A stretch of 64,000 nt of DNA from Pseudomonas sp. G34 (GTDB lineage: Bacteria; Pseudomonadota; Gammaproteobacteria; Pseudomonadales; Pseudomonadaceae). The notes under the pieces were generated by a model that ran no database searches, had not been told where the DNA came from, and was given only the letters and a program-made list of their open reading frames with translations. Positions within the stretch are counted from its first letter, which is position 1; each line of letters starts with the position of its first letter. A program made the translations under genes and the position numbers. The stretch covers positions 1 to 64,000 of the forward strand of contig NZ_JAVHZV010000020.1 of assembly GCF_031119625.1 (NCBI RefSeq), in the 5' to 3' direction. Positions 23,437 through 32,415 of this stretch are shown here, piece after piece.

Positions 23437-25254
23437 TCAGGGCTGCCAGGTGGTGCGCTCGCCGCTGAGCCGGTGATCGAGAAAGCTGGCCGCGCTGATC
23501 AGCGCCAGGTGGCTCAGCGCCTGGGGCGTATTGCCCAGGTGATGGCCGCGCTTGTCCAGCTCTTCGGCGTACAGGCCCAGGGGGTTGGCGTAACGCAGCA
23601 GCTGCTCGAACTCCAGGTGGGCCTTTTCCAGCCGGCCAGCGCGGGCCAGGCATTCCACGTACCAGAACGAGCAGGCCATGAAGGAACCCTCCTCGCCCTC
23701 CAGGCCGTCATCGGTGCGGTAGCGATAGACCATGCCGTCGCGCACCAGCTGCTGCTCGATGGCTTCCAGGGTGGCCAGCCAGCGCGGGTCGGTGGCGGCG
23801 ACGAAACGCATCAGTGGCATCAGCAGCATGGATCCGTCGACGCCCTGACAGCCGATGCGCTGCACGAAGTGGCCGCAGTCCTGGTCCCAGAAGTTGTTCC
23901 AGATATCGTCATGGATGGCCTGACGCTCGTCGTTCCAGCGCGCGAAGGGCGCCGGCAGCGAACGTTTCTGGGCCAGGCGGATGGCGCGGTCCAGGGCGAC
24001 CCAGCACATCAGCCGCGAGTGCAGGAAATGCTGCTCTTCGCCACGGATTTCCCAGATGCCCACATCCTTCTGCTGCCAGCTGTCGCAGACCTGATCGACG
24101 ATGCCCACCACATGCTTCCAGCCCTCGTGGGAAATCGCTTCGCCATACTTGTTGGCCAGGTACACGGCATCCAGCAGCTCGCCGAAGATATCCAGCTGGG
24201 TCTGTTCGTGGGCTTCGTTGCCGATGCGCACCGGGCGAGCACCGCCATGCCCCGAGAGATGCTTGAGGGAGGTTTCCGGCAGATGATGCTGACCTTCCAG
24301 GCTGTAGAGAATGCGCAGGTGCGCCGGGGTTTCCGAGCAGTCGTCGACACGCGCGCGCACCCAGCGCATGAAGGCGTTGGCCTCTTCGGAAAAGCCCAGG
24401 CGCATGAAGGCGTAGACGGTGAACGAGGCATCACGGATCCAGGTGTAGCGGTAATCCCAGTTGCGCTCGCCACCCGGCGCCTCCGGCAGGCCGTAGGTGG
24501 CGGCGGCGATGATGCCGCCGTGCTTGCGCGAGGTCAGCAGCTTGAGCGCCAGGGCCGAGCGATGCACCATCTCGCGCCAGCGGCCGCGGTAATTGGACTG
24601 TTTCATCCAGCGCCGCCAGTACTTCAGGGTTTCCTGCAGGCAATGCTCGCAGGCCCCGGCAGCCACCAGCGGATCATCCGTCGCGCCCAGGACGAACTCC
24701 GCATGCTCGCCTTCGCGCAGCTCGAATTCGGCGACGGCGCAGTGCTCGTCGATACGCAACGGCTGGCTCGCCGACAACCGCAGGCTGGGCTGCCCTGGCG
24801 CGTGGAACAGCACATCGTCGCCATCGATCTGGGCCAGCGTATCGGCGCGGCTGTAATCGTGGCGCACCCGACAGCGCAGGCGGATGGTGGCACTGCCGGA
24901 GACCACGCGGATATTGCGGATCAGCCGCGGCGCGGCGTCGACATCGGCGTTGATCGGCATCAGGTCGGTGCACTCCACCACCGCCTGCTCGTCCAGCCAG
25001 CGGGTCTGCAGCACGTTGGTATCGGGCAGGTAGAGTTGCTGGCGGCGCGCCTCGGGCAAGTCCGGGGCCAGCTGGAAGACGCCGGCCTGGGGCGTATCGA
25101 GCAAGGCGCTGAAGATCGACGGGCTGTCGAAGTCCGGCCAGCAGAAGAAGTCCACGCAACCGCTGTCGGCCACCAACGCGGCACTGCGCATGTCGCCGAT
25201 GATACCGTGGGCCTCGATGGGCATCTGACGATCCTGGATATCAGCCATTGTCAC
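23437..25254 (-). CDS. Glycoside hydrolase family 15 protein (glucoamylase/trehalase-like)
   Basis: 605-residue GH15 enzyme, presumably acting on an alpha-glucan, trehalose or a related glucoside; no signal peptide, so cytosolic. The family N-terminus IEAHGIIGDMRSAALVADSGCVDFFCWPDFDSPSIFSALL is split from the (alpha/alpha)6 barrel, which shows NWDYRYTWIRDASFTVYAFMRLG and WEIRGEEQHFLHSRLMCWVALDRAI with catalytic glutamates. GTG at 25254 or ATG at 25248 could start it; GGAG lies 4 or 10 bases upstream respectively. The gene overlaps the end of the SDR gene by 14 bp, indicating a two-gene operon. Confidence 0.9.
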   Translation of the reverse strand: MTMADIQDRQMPIEAHGIIGDMRSAALVADSGCVDFFCWPDFDSPSIFSALLDTPQAGVFQLAPDLPEARRQQLYLPDTNVLQTRWLDEQAVVECTDLMPINADVDAAPRLIRNIRVVSGSATIRLRCRVRHDYSRADTLAQIDGDDVLFHAPGQPSLRLSASQPLRIDEHCAVAEFELREGEHAEFVLGATDDPLVAAGACEHCLQETLKYWRRWMKQSNYRGRWREMVHRSALALKLLTSRKHGGIIAAATYGLPEAPGGERNWDYRYTWIRDASFTVYAFMRLGFSEEANAFMRWVRARVDDCSETPAHLRILYSLEGQHHLPETSLKHLSGHGGARPVRIGNEAHEQTQLDIFGELLDAVYLANKYGEAISHEGWKHVVGIVDQVCDSWQQKDVGIWEIRGEEQHFLHSRLMCWVALDRAIRLAQKRSLPAPFARWNDERQAIHDDIWNNFWDQDCGHFVQRIGCQGVDGSMLLMPLMRFVAATDPRWLATLEAIEQQLVRDGMVYRYRTDDGLEGEEGSFMACSFWYVECLARAGRLEKAHLEFEQLLRYANPLGLYAEELDKRGHHLGNTPQALSHLALISAASFLDHRLSGERTTWQP

Positions 25255-26041
25255 GAAACTCCGGGTAAAGGCTCATGCCGCCATCGATGAACAGCGTGGT
25301 GCCGTGGACGTAATCGGCCCTGTCGGAAGCCAGCCACACCACCGCATTGGCGATGTCCTGGGCGTCGCCGATGCGGCCATAGGGAATCAGTTCGAGAAGC
25401 TTGTCGGCCGCCTCGCCTTGGGTGGCCTCGCGGTTGATCGCGGTGCGGATGGCCCCCGGCGCGATGGCGTTGACGCGAATACGCTGCTCGCCCACTTCCT
25501 GGGCCACGCTGCGCATCAGCAGATCGAGCCCGCCCTTGGAGGCGGCATAGTTGGCGCGCCCGGCCCAGGGAATCAGCTGGTGCACCGAGCTCATCTGGAT
25601 GATCTTGCCGGCGGCGCGGGAAATCTCCTCACGAATGCCCTGTTTGGCGAACTGCCGCAGGGCGGCGCGCACGCAGAGGAACTGGCCGGTGAGGTTGACC
25701 TGCAGCACCTGGTTCCACTCGTCCAGGCTCATGTCCACGGTGGGTGCATCGCGCTGCATGCCGGAGTTGGCCAACAGGATATCCAGCCGGCCGAAGGCCG
25801 CGAGGCTGTCGGCGAACAGCGCCTCGACCTCCGCCTCACTGGACACATCGGCCTTTACGGCGATGGCCTGGCCGCCGCCGTCACGGATTTCTCCCGCCAG
25901 ACGCTCGGCGGCTTCGCGCCCGGAACGGTAGTTGAGCACCACCGCGGCACCCGCCTCGGCCAATGCCTTGGCAGATGCCGCGCCGATCCCGGAACTGGCA
26001 CCGGTGACCAGCGCGACCTGTGACTGCAGAGAGATGAGCAT
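25241..26041 (-). CDS. SDR-family oxidoreductase, glucose 1-dehydrogenase-like
   Basis: 266-residue classical short-chain dehydrogenase: TGASSGIGAASAKAL (cofactor), LANSGMQRDAP, the catalytic Ser in IIQMSSVHQ and the Tyr-x3-Lys motif NYAASKGGLDLLMRSVAQE, then INREATQGEAADKLLELIPYGRIG and the C-terminal GTTLFIDGGMSLYP. These are features of bacterial glucose 1-dehydrogenases, but substrate remains open. It is followed by and overlaps the GH15 gene, so glucose released or handled by the GH15 enzyme may be the common theme. Confidence 0.88.
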   Translation of the reverse strand: MLISLQSQVALVTGASSGIGAASAKALAEAGAAVVLNYRSGREAAERLAGEIRDGGGQAIAVKADVSSEAEVEALFADSLAAFGRLDILLANSGMQRDAPTVDMSLDEWNQVLQVNLTGQFLCVRAALRQFAKQGIREEISRAAGKIIQMSSVHQLIPWAGRANYAASKGGLDLLMRSVAQEVGEQRIRVNAIAPGAIRTAINREATQGEAADKLLELIPYGRIGDAQDIANAVVWLASDRADYVHGTTLFIDGGMSLYPEFRDNG

Positions 26042-26189
26042 GGCCGTTTCCCTTTTCTCGACTTGCTACACCTGACTGGAAGCCAAGCGGCAGAGTTCAG
26101 GGAAAAGCCCGCTGCCGTCGATCAGGACGCCAGCACCTCCCCCGCCGGGTGCCCGTCCAAGAGGAATCGGTCATGCGAGGAGAACCGCC

Positions 26190-26687
26190 ATGCAAGAAAT
26201 CGAAGCGCTGCTCGACTACCTCAAGCGCCACAAGCTGTACCTGACCACCGCCGAATCCTGTACCGCCGGTATGGTCGTGGCCTTGCTCGCCAAGCACCCC
26301 GGCAGCGGCGAATGCCTGGACAGTGGCCATGTGGTCTATTCGCCAGCGGCCAAGAAACGCCTGCTGGGGGTCAGTCAGGAGTTACTGGACAGTTTCAACC
26401 TGACCAGCGAAGAGGTGGTGCGGGCGATGGCCAGCGGCGCCTTGAACGGCAGCCCGGCCAACGTGGCCGTGGCCACCACGGGCGTCGCCGGCCCCGAGCC
26501 GCAGGGCGAGATCGCTCCCGGCACGCTGTGCTTCGCCTGGGCCTTTCGCCTGGCAGACGGCAGCACCCGGCTGTTTTCCTGTACCGAACATTTCACCGGC
26601 GACCGCTCGCGAATTCTCGATGAAGCCGCCCGCTTCGCCCTGCTGCGCCTGCCGGAGCGGCACGCGCAGCTGCTCGACGAAGCTTAG
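26190..26687 (+). CDS. CinA-like C-terminal domain protein (PncC-type amidohydrolase)
   Basis: 165-residue stand-alone CinA C-terminal domain. Related proteins deamidate nicotinamide mononucleotide; some paralogues lack activity. Motifs: TAESCTAGMVVALLAKHPGS, GHVVYSPAAKKRLLGVS, the TTGVAGPEPQGEIAPGTLCFAW phosphate loop and a C-terminal helix. GAGGAGAACC precedes the ATG. Its TAG stop overlaps the stop of the converging pyruvate oxidase-like gene. Because the housekeeping cinA next to recA is elsewhere in pseudomonads, this is probably a second paralogue of the YdeJ/YfaY type. Confidence 0.88.
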   Translation: MQEIEALLDYLKRHKLYLTTAESCTAGMVVALLAKHPGSGECLDSGHVVYSPAAKKRLLGVSQELLDSFNLTSEEVVRAMASGALNGSPANVAVATTGVAGPEPQGEIAPGTLCFAWAFRLADGSTRLFSCTEHFTGDRSRILDEAARFALLRLPERHAQLLDEA

Positions 26688-28477
26688 CGTCGGCCCTTGC
26701 CGGGCAGGATCGAACCCAGCACCTGCTTGGTGGCCTGGCGCAGGATACCGCCCTGGTTCGGGTCGCCCTGCCATAGCGTCGAGGCAAAGGCCTTGGCCTG
26801 AGCCAGGGTGATGTGTGGCGGCAATGGCGGCACGTCGGGGTCGGTCTTGAATTCGATCAGCACCGGGCGGTCGGCCGCCAGCGCCTGCTCCCAGGCGCCC
26901 GCCACATCCTCCTCACGGTCGACGTAGATGCCCTTGAGGCCGATGGACTCGGCGAACTGGTGGTAGGCGACGCTGGGAATGTCCTGGGACGCCGAAAACT
27001 TCGGGTCGCCCTCCATCACCCGCTGCTCCCAGGTCACCTGGTTGAGGTCTTCGTTGTTGAACACCGCGCAGATCCAGCGCTTGTCGTGCCACTGGTGCCA
27101 ATACTTGGCCACGGTGATCAGCTCGGCCATGTTGTTCATCTGCATCGCGCCGTCACCGACCAGCGCCACCACCGGACGATCCGGGTGGGCGAACTTGGCG
27201 GCAATCGCATAAGGCACCGCCGCGCCCATCGAAGCCAGGCCGCCGGACAGCGAGCAGAGCATGTCCTCGCGCATCTTCACGTCACGGGCGAACCAGTTGG
27301 CGCAGGAGCCCGAATCACTGGTCACCACGGCGCGGTCCGGCAGGCGCGGCGACAGCTCATAGGCGACCCGCTGCGGGTTGATCGGCGAGGCCGAGGCCAT
27401 GGCGCGGCGCTTCAGGGTGGTCTGCCACTGCGCCGTCCAGCGCTCGATGCGCTTGCGCCAGGTGCGCAGCGTCTTGCGTTCGAGCAGCGGCAGCAGCGCC
27501 TGCAAGGTATCGGCAGCGTCGCCCTGCAGGTTGACCTCCATGGGGTAGCGCAGGCCGAGCATGTCGGCCTGGATATCGATCTGCACGGCGCGCGCCTGGC
27601 CCTCCTTAGGCAGGAACTCGGCATAGGGGAAGCCCGAGCCGATCATCAGCAGGGTGTCGCACTCGCTCATCATCTGGTAACTGGGCTTGGTGCCGAGCAG
27701 GCCGATGGAGCCGGTCACCCAGGGCAGGTCATCAGGCAATGCGGCCTTGCCGAGCAGCGCCTTGGCGACGCCGGCCCCCAGCACATCGGCCACTTCGGTG
27801 ACCTCCCTGGCGGCGCCCAATGCGCCGGCACCGATCAGGATCGCCACCTTCTTGCCGGCGTTGAGCACGTCCGCTGCGCGCTGCAGGTCGGCTTCATAGG
27901 GCACCACGCGGGGCCTGCTATAACCGACACCGGAATGCAAGGTGCCGTGTTCACGGGGCGGCTCCTCATAGGGCAGCGTCTGCAGATCGTTGGGCAGGAT
28001 GATCGCCGTCACCCGGCGTTCACCCAGTGCGGTGCGAATGCTGCGGTCGACCAGGTGGCGTACCTGGGACGGCGCGCTGGCCTGCTGCACGAAGGCGCCG
28101 GCCACGTCCTTGAACATCGACAGCAGGTCCACCTCCTGCTGGTAATGGCCGCCCAGGGCATTGCGCGCCTGCTGGCCGACGATGGCCAGCACCGGCATAT
28201 GATCCATGCGCGCATCGTACAAGCCGGTGAGCAGATGGGCCGCACCAGGGCCGGAGGTGGCGATGCACACGCCCAGGTCACCGGAGAACTTGGCATCGGC
28301 TGCAGCCATGAACGCGGCCATTTCTTCATGGCGCGCCTGGATGAAGCGGATCTTGCCCTCGGCCTTGGCCAGGGCGCCGAATACGCCGTTGATGCCATCG
28401 CCCGGATAGCCATAAATGCGCCGCACGCCCCATTGATGGAGGCGTTCGACGATGAAATCTGCGACTGTCATGCTCAT
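26684..28477 (-). CDS. Thiamine pyrophosphate-requiring enzyme, pyruvate oxidase-like
   Basis: 597-residue ThDP enzyme of the PoxB/acetolactate synthase group. N-terminal PYR domain with YGYPGDGINGVFGAL and the ThDP-activating glutamate in RHEEMAAFMAA; central domain with LIGAGALGAAREVTEVADVLG; C-terminal PP domain with the Mg-ThDP motif GDGAMQMNNMAELITVAKYW ... FNNEDLN. PoxB decarboxylates pyruvate to acetate and CO2 with electrons to quinone. The PoxB C-terminal membrane-binding helix is not obvious; acetolactate-type or other 2-oxo acid chemistry is possible. Single gene, convergent with the CinA-like gene. Confidence 0.85.
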   Translation of the reverse strand: MSMTVADFIVERLHQWGVRRIYGYPGDGINGVFGALAKAEGKIRFIQARHEEMAAFMAAADAKFSGDLGVCIATSGPGAAHLLTGLYDARMDHMPVLAIVGQQARNALGGHYQQEVDLLSMFKDVAGAFVQQASAPSQVRHLVDRSIRTALGERRVTAIILPNDLQTLPYEEPPREHGTLHSGVGYSRPRVVPYEADLQRAADVLNAGKKVAILIGAGALGAAREVTEVADVLGAGVAKALLGKAALPDDLPWVTGSIGLLGTKPSYQMMSECDTLLMIGSGFPYAEFLPKEGQARAVQIDIQADMLGLRYPMEVNLQGDAADTLQALLPLLERKTLRTWRKRIERWTAQWQTTLKRRAMASASPINPQRVAYELSPRLPDRAVVTSDSGSCANWFARDVKMREDMLCSLSGGLASMGAAVPYAIAAKFAHPDRPVVALVGDGAMQMNNMAELITVAKYWHQWHDKRWICAVFNNEDLNQVTWEQRVMEGDPKFSASQDIPSVAYHQFAESIGLKGIYVDREEDVAGAWEQALAADRPVLIEFKTDPDVPPLPPHITLAQAKAFASTLWQGDPNQGGILRQATKQVLGSILPGKGRR

Positions 28478-28733
28478 GGATAACTCGCTCGAGGTTCAGG
28501 CCCGTGCGGGCCGACATGGATGGAGTTGCCACGCGACGTCTGGGTGCGCGACGGTCTGGCCGGGCAGCCTGGCCGCCGGGCACAGGAATCTTGACCGGCG
28601 TCGTTCGCCAGAGGTTTAAGGTTTCGCCCCCCGCCGCTGCGCCTGTGCCAACCCCGGGCGGGCCGGCAAAAAGATCGAACATGCAGCCCGCGGCACCCTC
28701 AAACCCATAGAGCAGCGCACCGAGGAACGAGGC

Positions 28734-28859
28734 ATGACCCAGCGAGTACCCGATCCGACCCAGGCACCCGACTTGCCAGGCGAGCCCTCTCCACTCGGTT
28801 TGCCCGATGAACCGGACAACGATGAGTTACCGGAAAAGCCGCAGCCAGACCCCGTCTGA
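28734..28859 (+). CDS. 41-aa proline/acid-rich microprotein
   Basis: ATG at 28734 is preceded by GAGGAACGAGG. The 41 codons give a hydrophilic peptide beginning MTQRVPDPTQAPDLPGEPSP with the tail LPEKPQPDPV, about a quarter proline and strongly acidic. Bias against rare codons and the good ribosome-binding site suggest it is real. It precedes the DUF2892 gene by 47 bp on the same strand and may be its operon leader. Function unknown; it looks intrinsically disordered. Confidence 0.55.
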   Translation: MTQRVPDPTQAPDLPGEPSPLGLPDEPDNDELPEKPQPDPV

Positions 28860-28906
28860 GCGCGACAAGCCCGCTAGCCCATCCACAACCAGGCAGGAGT
28901 GAACCT

Positions 28907-29359
28907 ATGGTCGCCTTCGAACCGCAATCGCAACCCGAACGACGGGAGCCGCCACGCCAGAACGTCAGAGGCTGGGAGCGTCTGCTGTCCATCGGTGGCG
29001 GGCTGCTGCTCGCTGCCCTGGGTGCGGGCAAGCATGGCCAGCAGGGCAAACGCCAGCTGAGCGTCGGTGGCCTGCTGGTGCTACGTGGGCTGAGCGGACA
29101 TTGCAGCGTGAAGAGCGCGCTCGATGCTCCGCTGGAAGAAATTCGCTACCTGCGCGAGCGCGTGCAACGCCTGCAGGAGCTGGTACTGATGGCCGAGCAG
29201 GTCGCCGAGCGTACCCGCGCGCCTGCCGTGACGCCGGTGCCCGTGCAACCTGCGTCGGTACAGCCAGCCGCTCAGCCGGTACCACCGGTACCCCCCGCAG
29301 CGGCAGAATTCGGTACGCCAATCGCCGACGAATTCGCCAGCCGCGAACAAAGCCGCTAA
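28907..29359 (+). CDS. DUF2892 (YgaP-type) membrane protein
   Basis: 150-residue protein with the YgaP-like membrane module: QNVRGWERLLSIGGGLLLAALGAG, then QLSVGGLLVLRGLSGHCSVKSAL, giving two short transmembrane helices ending in the usual GHC motif. A coiled stretch EEIRYLRERVQRLQELVLMAEQV follows, and the C-terminus is a Pro/Val/Ala-rich low-complexity tail. No rhodanese domain is present. An AGGAG ribosome-binding site precedes the ATG. It heads a string of small membrane-associated proteins transcribed together. Confidence 0.8.
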   Translation: MVAFEPQSQPERREPPRQNVRGWERLLSIGGGLLLAALGAGKHGQQGKRQLSVGGLLVLRGLSGHCSVKSALDAPLEEIRYLRERVQRLQELVLMAEQVAERTRAPAVTPVPVQPASVQPAAQPVPPVPPAAAEFGTPIADEFASREQSR

Positions 29360-29414
29360 GCGACAGACAGGCAATAGATGGAAAGCCCTTCAGAGCACGA
29401 ACAGGTGTAACCAC

Positions 29415-29825
29415 ATGGAAAACCAAAACCACGACCGCCCGCACAAGCGCCCTGCCAAGATCATTTCCGGGCATTGGCAACAGGATGCCCAGGAGCAACT
29501 GCGCGCACGCATCCAGGCCGAGCAGGTGCATACCGATGAGCTCGAAGCGCTGGCGAACATCGCCCGTTCCACCATCGCCGACCTGGAAAATTCCGACGCC
29601 GTGCAATCGCCGGATCGCCTGCGCGAGGCGGCGCGCCAGCTCGCCTTGCTGCGCGATGCCCTGAACAACTACAGCGGCCACGCGGTACACAGCGTTGACC
29701 GCTTCGCCCGCAAGCACCCGCTATGGCTGGCGGCCGGTGGCCTGGCCGTGGGCTTGGTGCTGAGCCGGGTGCTGAGCAAACGCCGCGGCCGTGATGGCCG
29801 TTATGCCCATGGAGGAGCACTGTGA
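29415..29825 (+). CDS. Small membrane-anchored protein, ElaB/DUF883-like
   Basis: 136 residues: a basic start (HDRPHKRPAKIISGHW), a long helical region (about 22-85, QLRARIQAEQVHTDELEALANIARST) and one C-terminal transmembrane helix (HPLWLAAGGLAVGLVLSRVL) ending in SKRRGR. This tail-anchored layout with 'RKHP' before the helix resembles ElaB/YqjD ribosome-associated stress proteins, although overall identity cannot be judged. The stop overlaps the start of the holin-like gene (TGATG). Confidence 0.7.
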   Translation: MENQNHDRPHKRPAKIISGHWQQDAQEQLRARIQAEQVHTDELEALANIARSTIADLENSDAVQSPDRLREAARQLALLRDALNNYSGHAVHSVDRFARKHPLWLAAGGLAVGLVLSRVLSKRRGRDGRYAHGGAL

Positions 29826-30229
29826 TGAACGACGATCCTCGGCAGCCTCCGCTGGAACCCTCCCTGCTTGGCCTGCTGCGCCAGCTGACGCGCGAAGTGC
29901 AGACGCTGTTCACCAAGGAGCTGGCACTGGCCAAGGTCGAGCTCAACGCCTCGCTGCAAGCCACCAAGACCGGTATCGCCGCGGTCGCAGCAGGGGCCAT
30001 CGTGCTGCTGTGCGGCGTGCTGATGCTGCTGCTCGCCGCCGTCTATGGCCTCAGCGAAGTGCTGCCGCCGTGGGCGGCCGCGCTGATCGTCGGCGTGGTG
30101 GTCATCGTCATCGGCTTGATCATACTCAAGGTCGGCCAGCAGAAATTCGCCCCTTCCCAACTCACCCCCGAGCGCACCCTGGACTCCTTGCAGAAAGACA
30201 AGGAAGCGGTGCAGAGGCAAATGTCATGA
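29825..30229 (+). CDS. Phage holin family protein (YqjE/DUF1469-like)
   Basis: 134-residue membrane protein with an amphipathic N-terminal helix (LLGLLRQLTREVQTLFTKELALAKVELNASL) and two hydrophobic helices (GIAAVAAGAIVLLCGVLMLLLAAVYGL and WAAALIVGVVVIVIGLIIL). This is the YqjE/holin-superfamily-III-like pattern found in chromosomal stress operons and does not indicate a prophage. GGAGG lies upstream; ATG at 29825 is used. Its stop overlaps the next ATG as ATGA, so the four small genes are translationally coupled. Confidence 0.82.
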   Translation: MNDDPRQPPLEPSLLGLLRQLTREVQTLFTKELALAKVELNASLQATKTGIAAVAAGAIVLLCGVLMLLLAAVYGLSEVLPPWAAALIVGVVVIVIGLIILKVGQQKFAPSQLTPERTLDSLQKDKEAVQRQMS

Positions 30230-30894
30230 GTACCCACAGCAGCATCGCAGCTGAATCGCTCAAATCCCCGGAAGTGCTCGAGCAGGAAATCGATCAGCAG
30301 CGCAACCGTATCGATGCGCTCATCGATGATGTGGAAGCACGCCTTACGCCGCAGCGGCTGATCGATCAGGCGCTGGCCTATGGCCGGGAAAGTGGCGGCC
30401 TGGAAATGGCCGAGCGCCTGGGGCAAACCCTCAAGGCCAACCCGGTTCCCGTGGCCATGACCGCCATCGGCCTGGCCTGGCTGGCCTTCGAGCAGACCCG
30501 CAAGCCCGCGCCGGCAGCGCCTGACCCCGAGCTGGCGGAGGATCACGAATCCTTGATCGACGCCCTGCACCATGCCAAGCACTCGCTGGAACAGAGCACC
30601 CAGGCCGCGCGGCGCAAGCTGCATGACCTGGCCGACGGTGCCAGCGCCGCGACGGAGCAGGTCAAGCAGAGCGCCAATGCAGTCGGCCGGGCCGTGCACC
30701 GCCACCCGTTGGCCTTCGCGGCAGCAGGTCTGGCGGTGGGCGCGATCGTGGGCCTGCTGGGCACCGGCCGCCAGCGCTCGTCTGACGACGAGCTGGCACC
30801 CGAACCCTACGTGGTGCCGGATATCGAAGCCGGTTTCGATGAGCTGGCTGACGAGCTGGACGACGAACCGCCCTTTCGGCCTGGCGCCATATAA
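30226..30894 (+). CDS. DUF3618-containing protein
   Basis: 222-residue protein. The N-terminus SPEVLEQEIDQQRNRIDALIDDVEARLTPQRLIDQAL is the DUF3618 helix; a hydrophobic segment (NPVPVAMTAIGLAWLAFE) follows, then a long helical stretch (LIDALHHAKHSLEQSTQAARRKLHDLADGASAATEQVKQSA) of apolipoprotein-like repeats, and a second membrane helix HPLAFAAAGLAVGAIVGLLG before an acidic tail. Architecture YqjD-YqjE-DUF3618 is widespread in proteobacteria and often linked to stationary or osmotic stress; function is not established. Confidence 0.8.
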   Translation: MSTHSSIAAESLKSPEVLEQEIDQQRNRIDALIDDVEARLTPQRLIDQALAYGRESGGLEMAERLGQTLKANPVPVAMTAIGLAWLAFEQTRKPAPAAPDPELAEDHESLIDALHHAKHSLEQSTQAARRKLHDLADGASAATEQVKQSANAVGRAVHRHPLAFAAAGLAVGAIVGLLGTGRQRSSDDELAPEPYVVPDIEAGFDELADELDDEPPFRPGAI

Positions 30895-30940
30895 ATGGTT
30901 TGCAGCGCTGCCATCGGCAGCGCTGTGCCGAGAGCAGACA

Positions 30941-30970
30941 CGCAAAAAGCGCCCTAGGGCGCTTTTTGCG
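30941..30970. terminator. Bidirectional palindromic terminator
   Basis: A perfect 30-bp palindrome: CGCAAAAAGCGCC, central CTAG, GGCGCTTTTTGCG. It has an A/T tract on each side of the GC stem, so it can end the plus-strand DUF3618 operon and the minus-strand tRNA-Val/tRNA-Asp transcript. Confidence 0.85.
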
Positions 30971-31008
30971 TTGCTTCCGGGTGTTCAGTGGGCCCTGGAA
31001 GCGATATA

Positions 31009-31085
31009 TGGCGCAGCGGACGGGACTCGAACCCGCGACCCCCGGCGTGACAGGCCGGTATTCTAACCGACTGAACTACCGCTGC
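31009..31085 (-). tRNA. tRNA-Asp (GTC anticodon)
   Basis: 77 nt on the minus strand. Acceptor GCAGCGG/CCGCTGC, discriminator G and encoded CCA (31009-31011); the anticodon loop CTGTCAC gives GTC. It follows tRNA-Val by 12 bp. Confidence 0.95.
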
Positions 31086-31097
31086 GCATACCTCGAT

Positions 31098-31173
31098 TGG
31101 TGGGTGATGACGGGATCGAACCGCCGACCCTCTGCTTGTAAGGCAGATGCTCTCCCGGCTGAGCTAATCACCC
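31098..31173 (-). tRNA. tRNA-Val (TAC anticodon)
   Basis: 76 nt on the minus strand. Acceptor GGGTGAT/ATCACCC, discriminator A and encoded CCA (31098-31100); the loop CTTACAA gives anticodon TAC. First gene of the Val-Asp tRNA transcript. Confidence 0.95.
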
Positions 31174-31194
31174 TTCACTCTCGAAGTGGGGCGC

Positions 31195-31223
31195 ATTCTA
31201 GAGAGCGACCTGCACCTTGGCAA
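31195..31223 (-). promoter_or_regulatory. sigma-70 promoter of the tRNA-Val/tRNA-Asp operon
   Basis: Minus strand TTGCCA (31218-31223), 17-bp spacer, TAGAAT (31195-31200), then GC-rich GCGCCCC. The layout is like the tRNA-Ser promoter at the left end of the window. It lies 22 bp upstream of tRNA-Val. The remaining spacer to rdgC (31224-31494) shows no gene. Confidence 0.65.
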
Positions 31224-31494
31224 CCCCCTTGGTGAAAAAAATTTATTGGCGATCCAAAGGCTTAGCAATCACCAGCATTTAACGGGACAAATCACCCAAG
31301 CGCTCGATACAGGGTTGGCCTAATCCACCACTGGAAGGAATAATGCGCCCTCGCGCGGGTCTGATCGTCGCGCGGCGTTCTTTCCTGTCCGCCGCCGGAC
31401 TGCCCATGCGCTGCCTGACGCAGCTGCCATGCGCCCGAATTGAAGATTTCCTGCGCGCCGCGGCGCGCATCCGCTAACTGGAGACAACCCGCTC

Positions 31495-32415
31495 ATGTGG
31501 TTTCGCAACCTGCTGGTCTACCGCCTCACCCAGGACGTCGACTTCGATACCGACAAACTGCAAGCCGCACTGGCCGCCAAACCGGCTCGCCCCTGCGCCA
31601 GCCAGGAACTGGCTACCTATGGCTTCGTCGCCCCCTTCGGCAAGGGCGAAGACGCACCGCTGGTGCACGAGAGCCAGGGCTTCCTGCTGATCTCGGCACG
31701 CAAGGAAGAACGCATCCTGCCCGGCAGCGTGGTCAAGGACGCGGTCAAGGAAAAGGTCGACGAGATCGAAAGCGAGCAGATGCGCAAGGTCTACAAGAAG
31801 GAGCGCGAGCAGATCAAGGACGAGATCGTCCAGGCCTTCCTGCCCCGCGCCTTTATCCGCAAGTCGGCGACCTTCGCCGCCATCGCCCCGGCCCAGGGCC
31901 TGATCATCGTCAACGCCTCCAGCCCCAAGCGCGCCGAAGACCTGCTCTCCACCCTGCGTGAAGCCATCGGCTCGCTGCCGGTACGCCCGCTGACCGTGAA
32001 GATCGCCCCGAGCGCGACCATGACCGACTGGGTCAAGGCCCAGAAAGCGGCTGCCGACTTCCACGTGCTGGACGAGTGCGAACTGCGTGACACCCACGAA
32101 GACGGCGGCATCGTGCGTTGCAAGCGCCAGGACCTGACCGGCGAAGAAGTGCAGCTGCACATGAGCTCGGGCAAGCAGGTCACCCAGCTGTCCCTGGGCT
32201 GGCAGGACAAGCTGTCCTTCGTGCTCGACGACAAGCTGGTGGTCAAGCGCCTGAAGTTCGAGGACCTGCTGCAGGAGCAGGCCGAGCAGGATGGCGGCGA
32301 CGACGACCTGAGCCAGCAGGACGCCAGCTTCACCCTGATGATGCTGACCCTGATCGAGTTCCTGCCGGCATTGTTTGAAGCTCTCGGCGGCGAAGACACC
32401 CCGCAGGGCCTCTAA
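31495..32415 (+). CDS. rdgC: Recombination-associated protein RdgC
   Basis: Nucleoid-associated, ring-forming DNA-binding protein that modulates RecA. The 306-residue protein has the standard N-terminus [58 protein letters not shown], the basic stretch [14 protein letters not shown] and the C-terminal [21 protein letters not shown]. Length is the family norm. It is monocistronic: the downstream space contains a structured repeat element. Confidence 0.96.
   Translation: MWFRNLLVYRLTQDVDFDTDKLQAALAAKPARPCASQELATYGFVAPFGKGEDAPLVHESQGFLLISARKEERILPGSVVKDAVKEKVDEIESEQMRKVYKKEREQIKDEIVQAFLPRAFIRKSATFAAIAPAQGLIIVNASSPKRAEDLLSTLREAIGSLPVRPLTVKIAPSATMTDWVKAQKAAADFHVLDECELRDTHEDGGIVRCKRQDLTGEEVQLHMSSGKQVTQLSLGWQDKLSFVLDDKLVVKRLKFEDLLQEQAEQDGGDDDLSQQDASFTLMMLTLIEFLPALFEALGGEDTPQGL

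Noticed and set aside
23437..28477. GH15-SDR-CinA-PoxB genes as one functional operon
   Set aside because: The CinA-like gene is on the opposite strand and converges with the ThDP gene; only the SDR-GH15 pair is a plausible operon.
29825..30229. Prophage remnant suggested by a 'holin' protein
   Set aside because: The gene is in a chromosomal YqjD/YqjE-like membrane protein operon, with no phage lysis or structural genes near.
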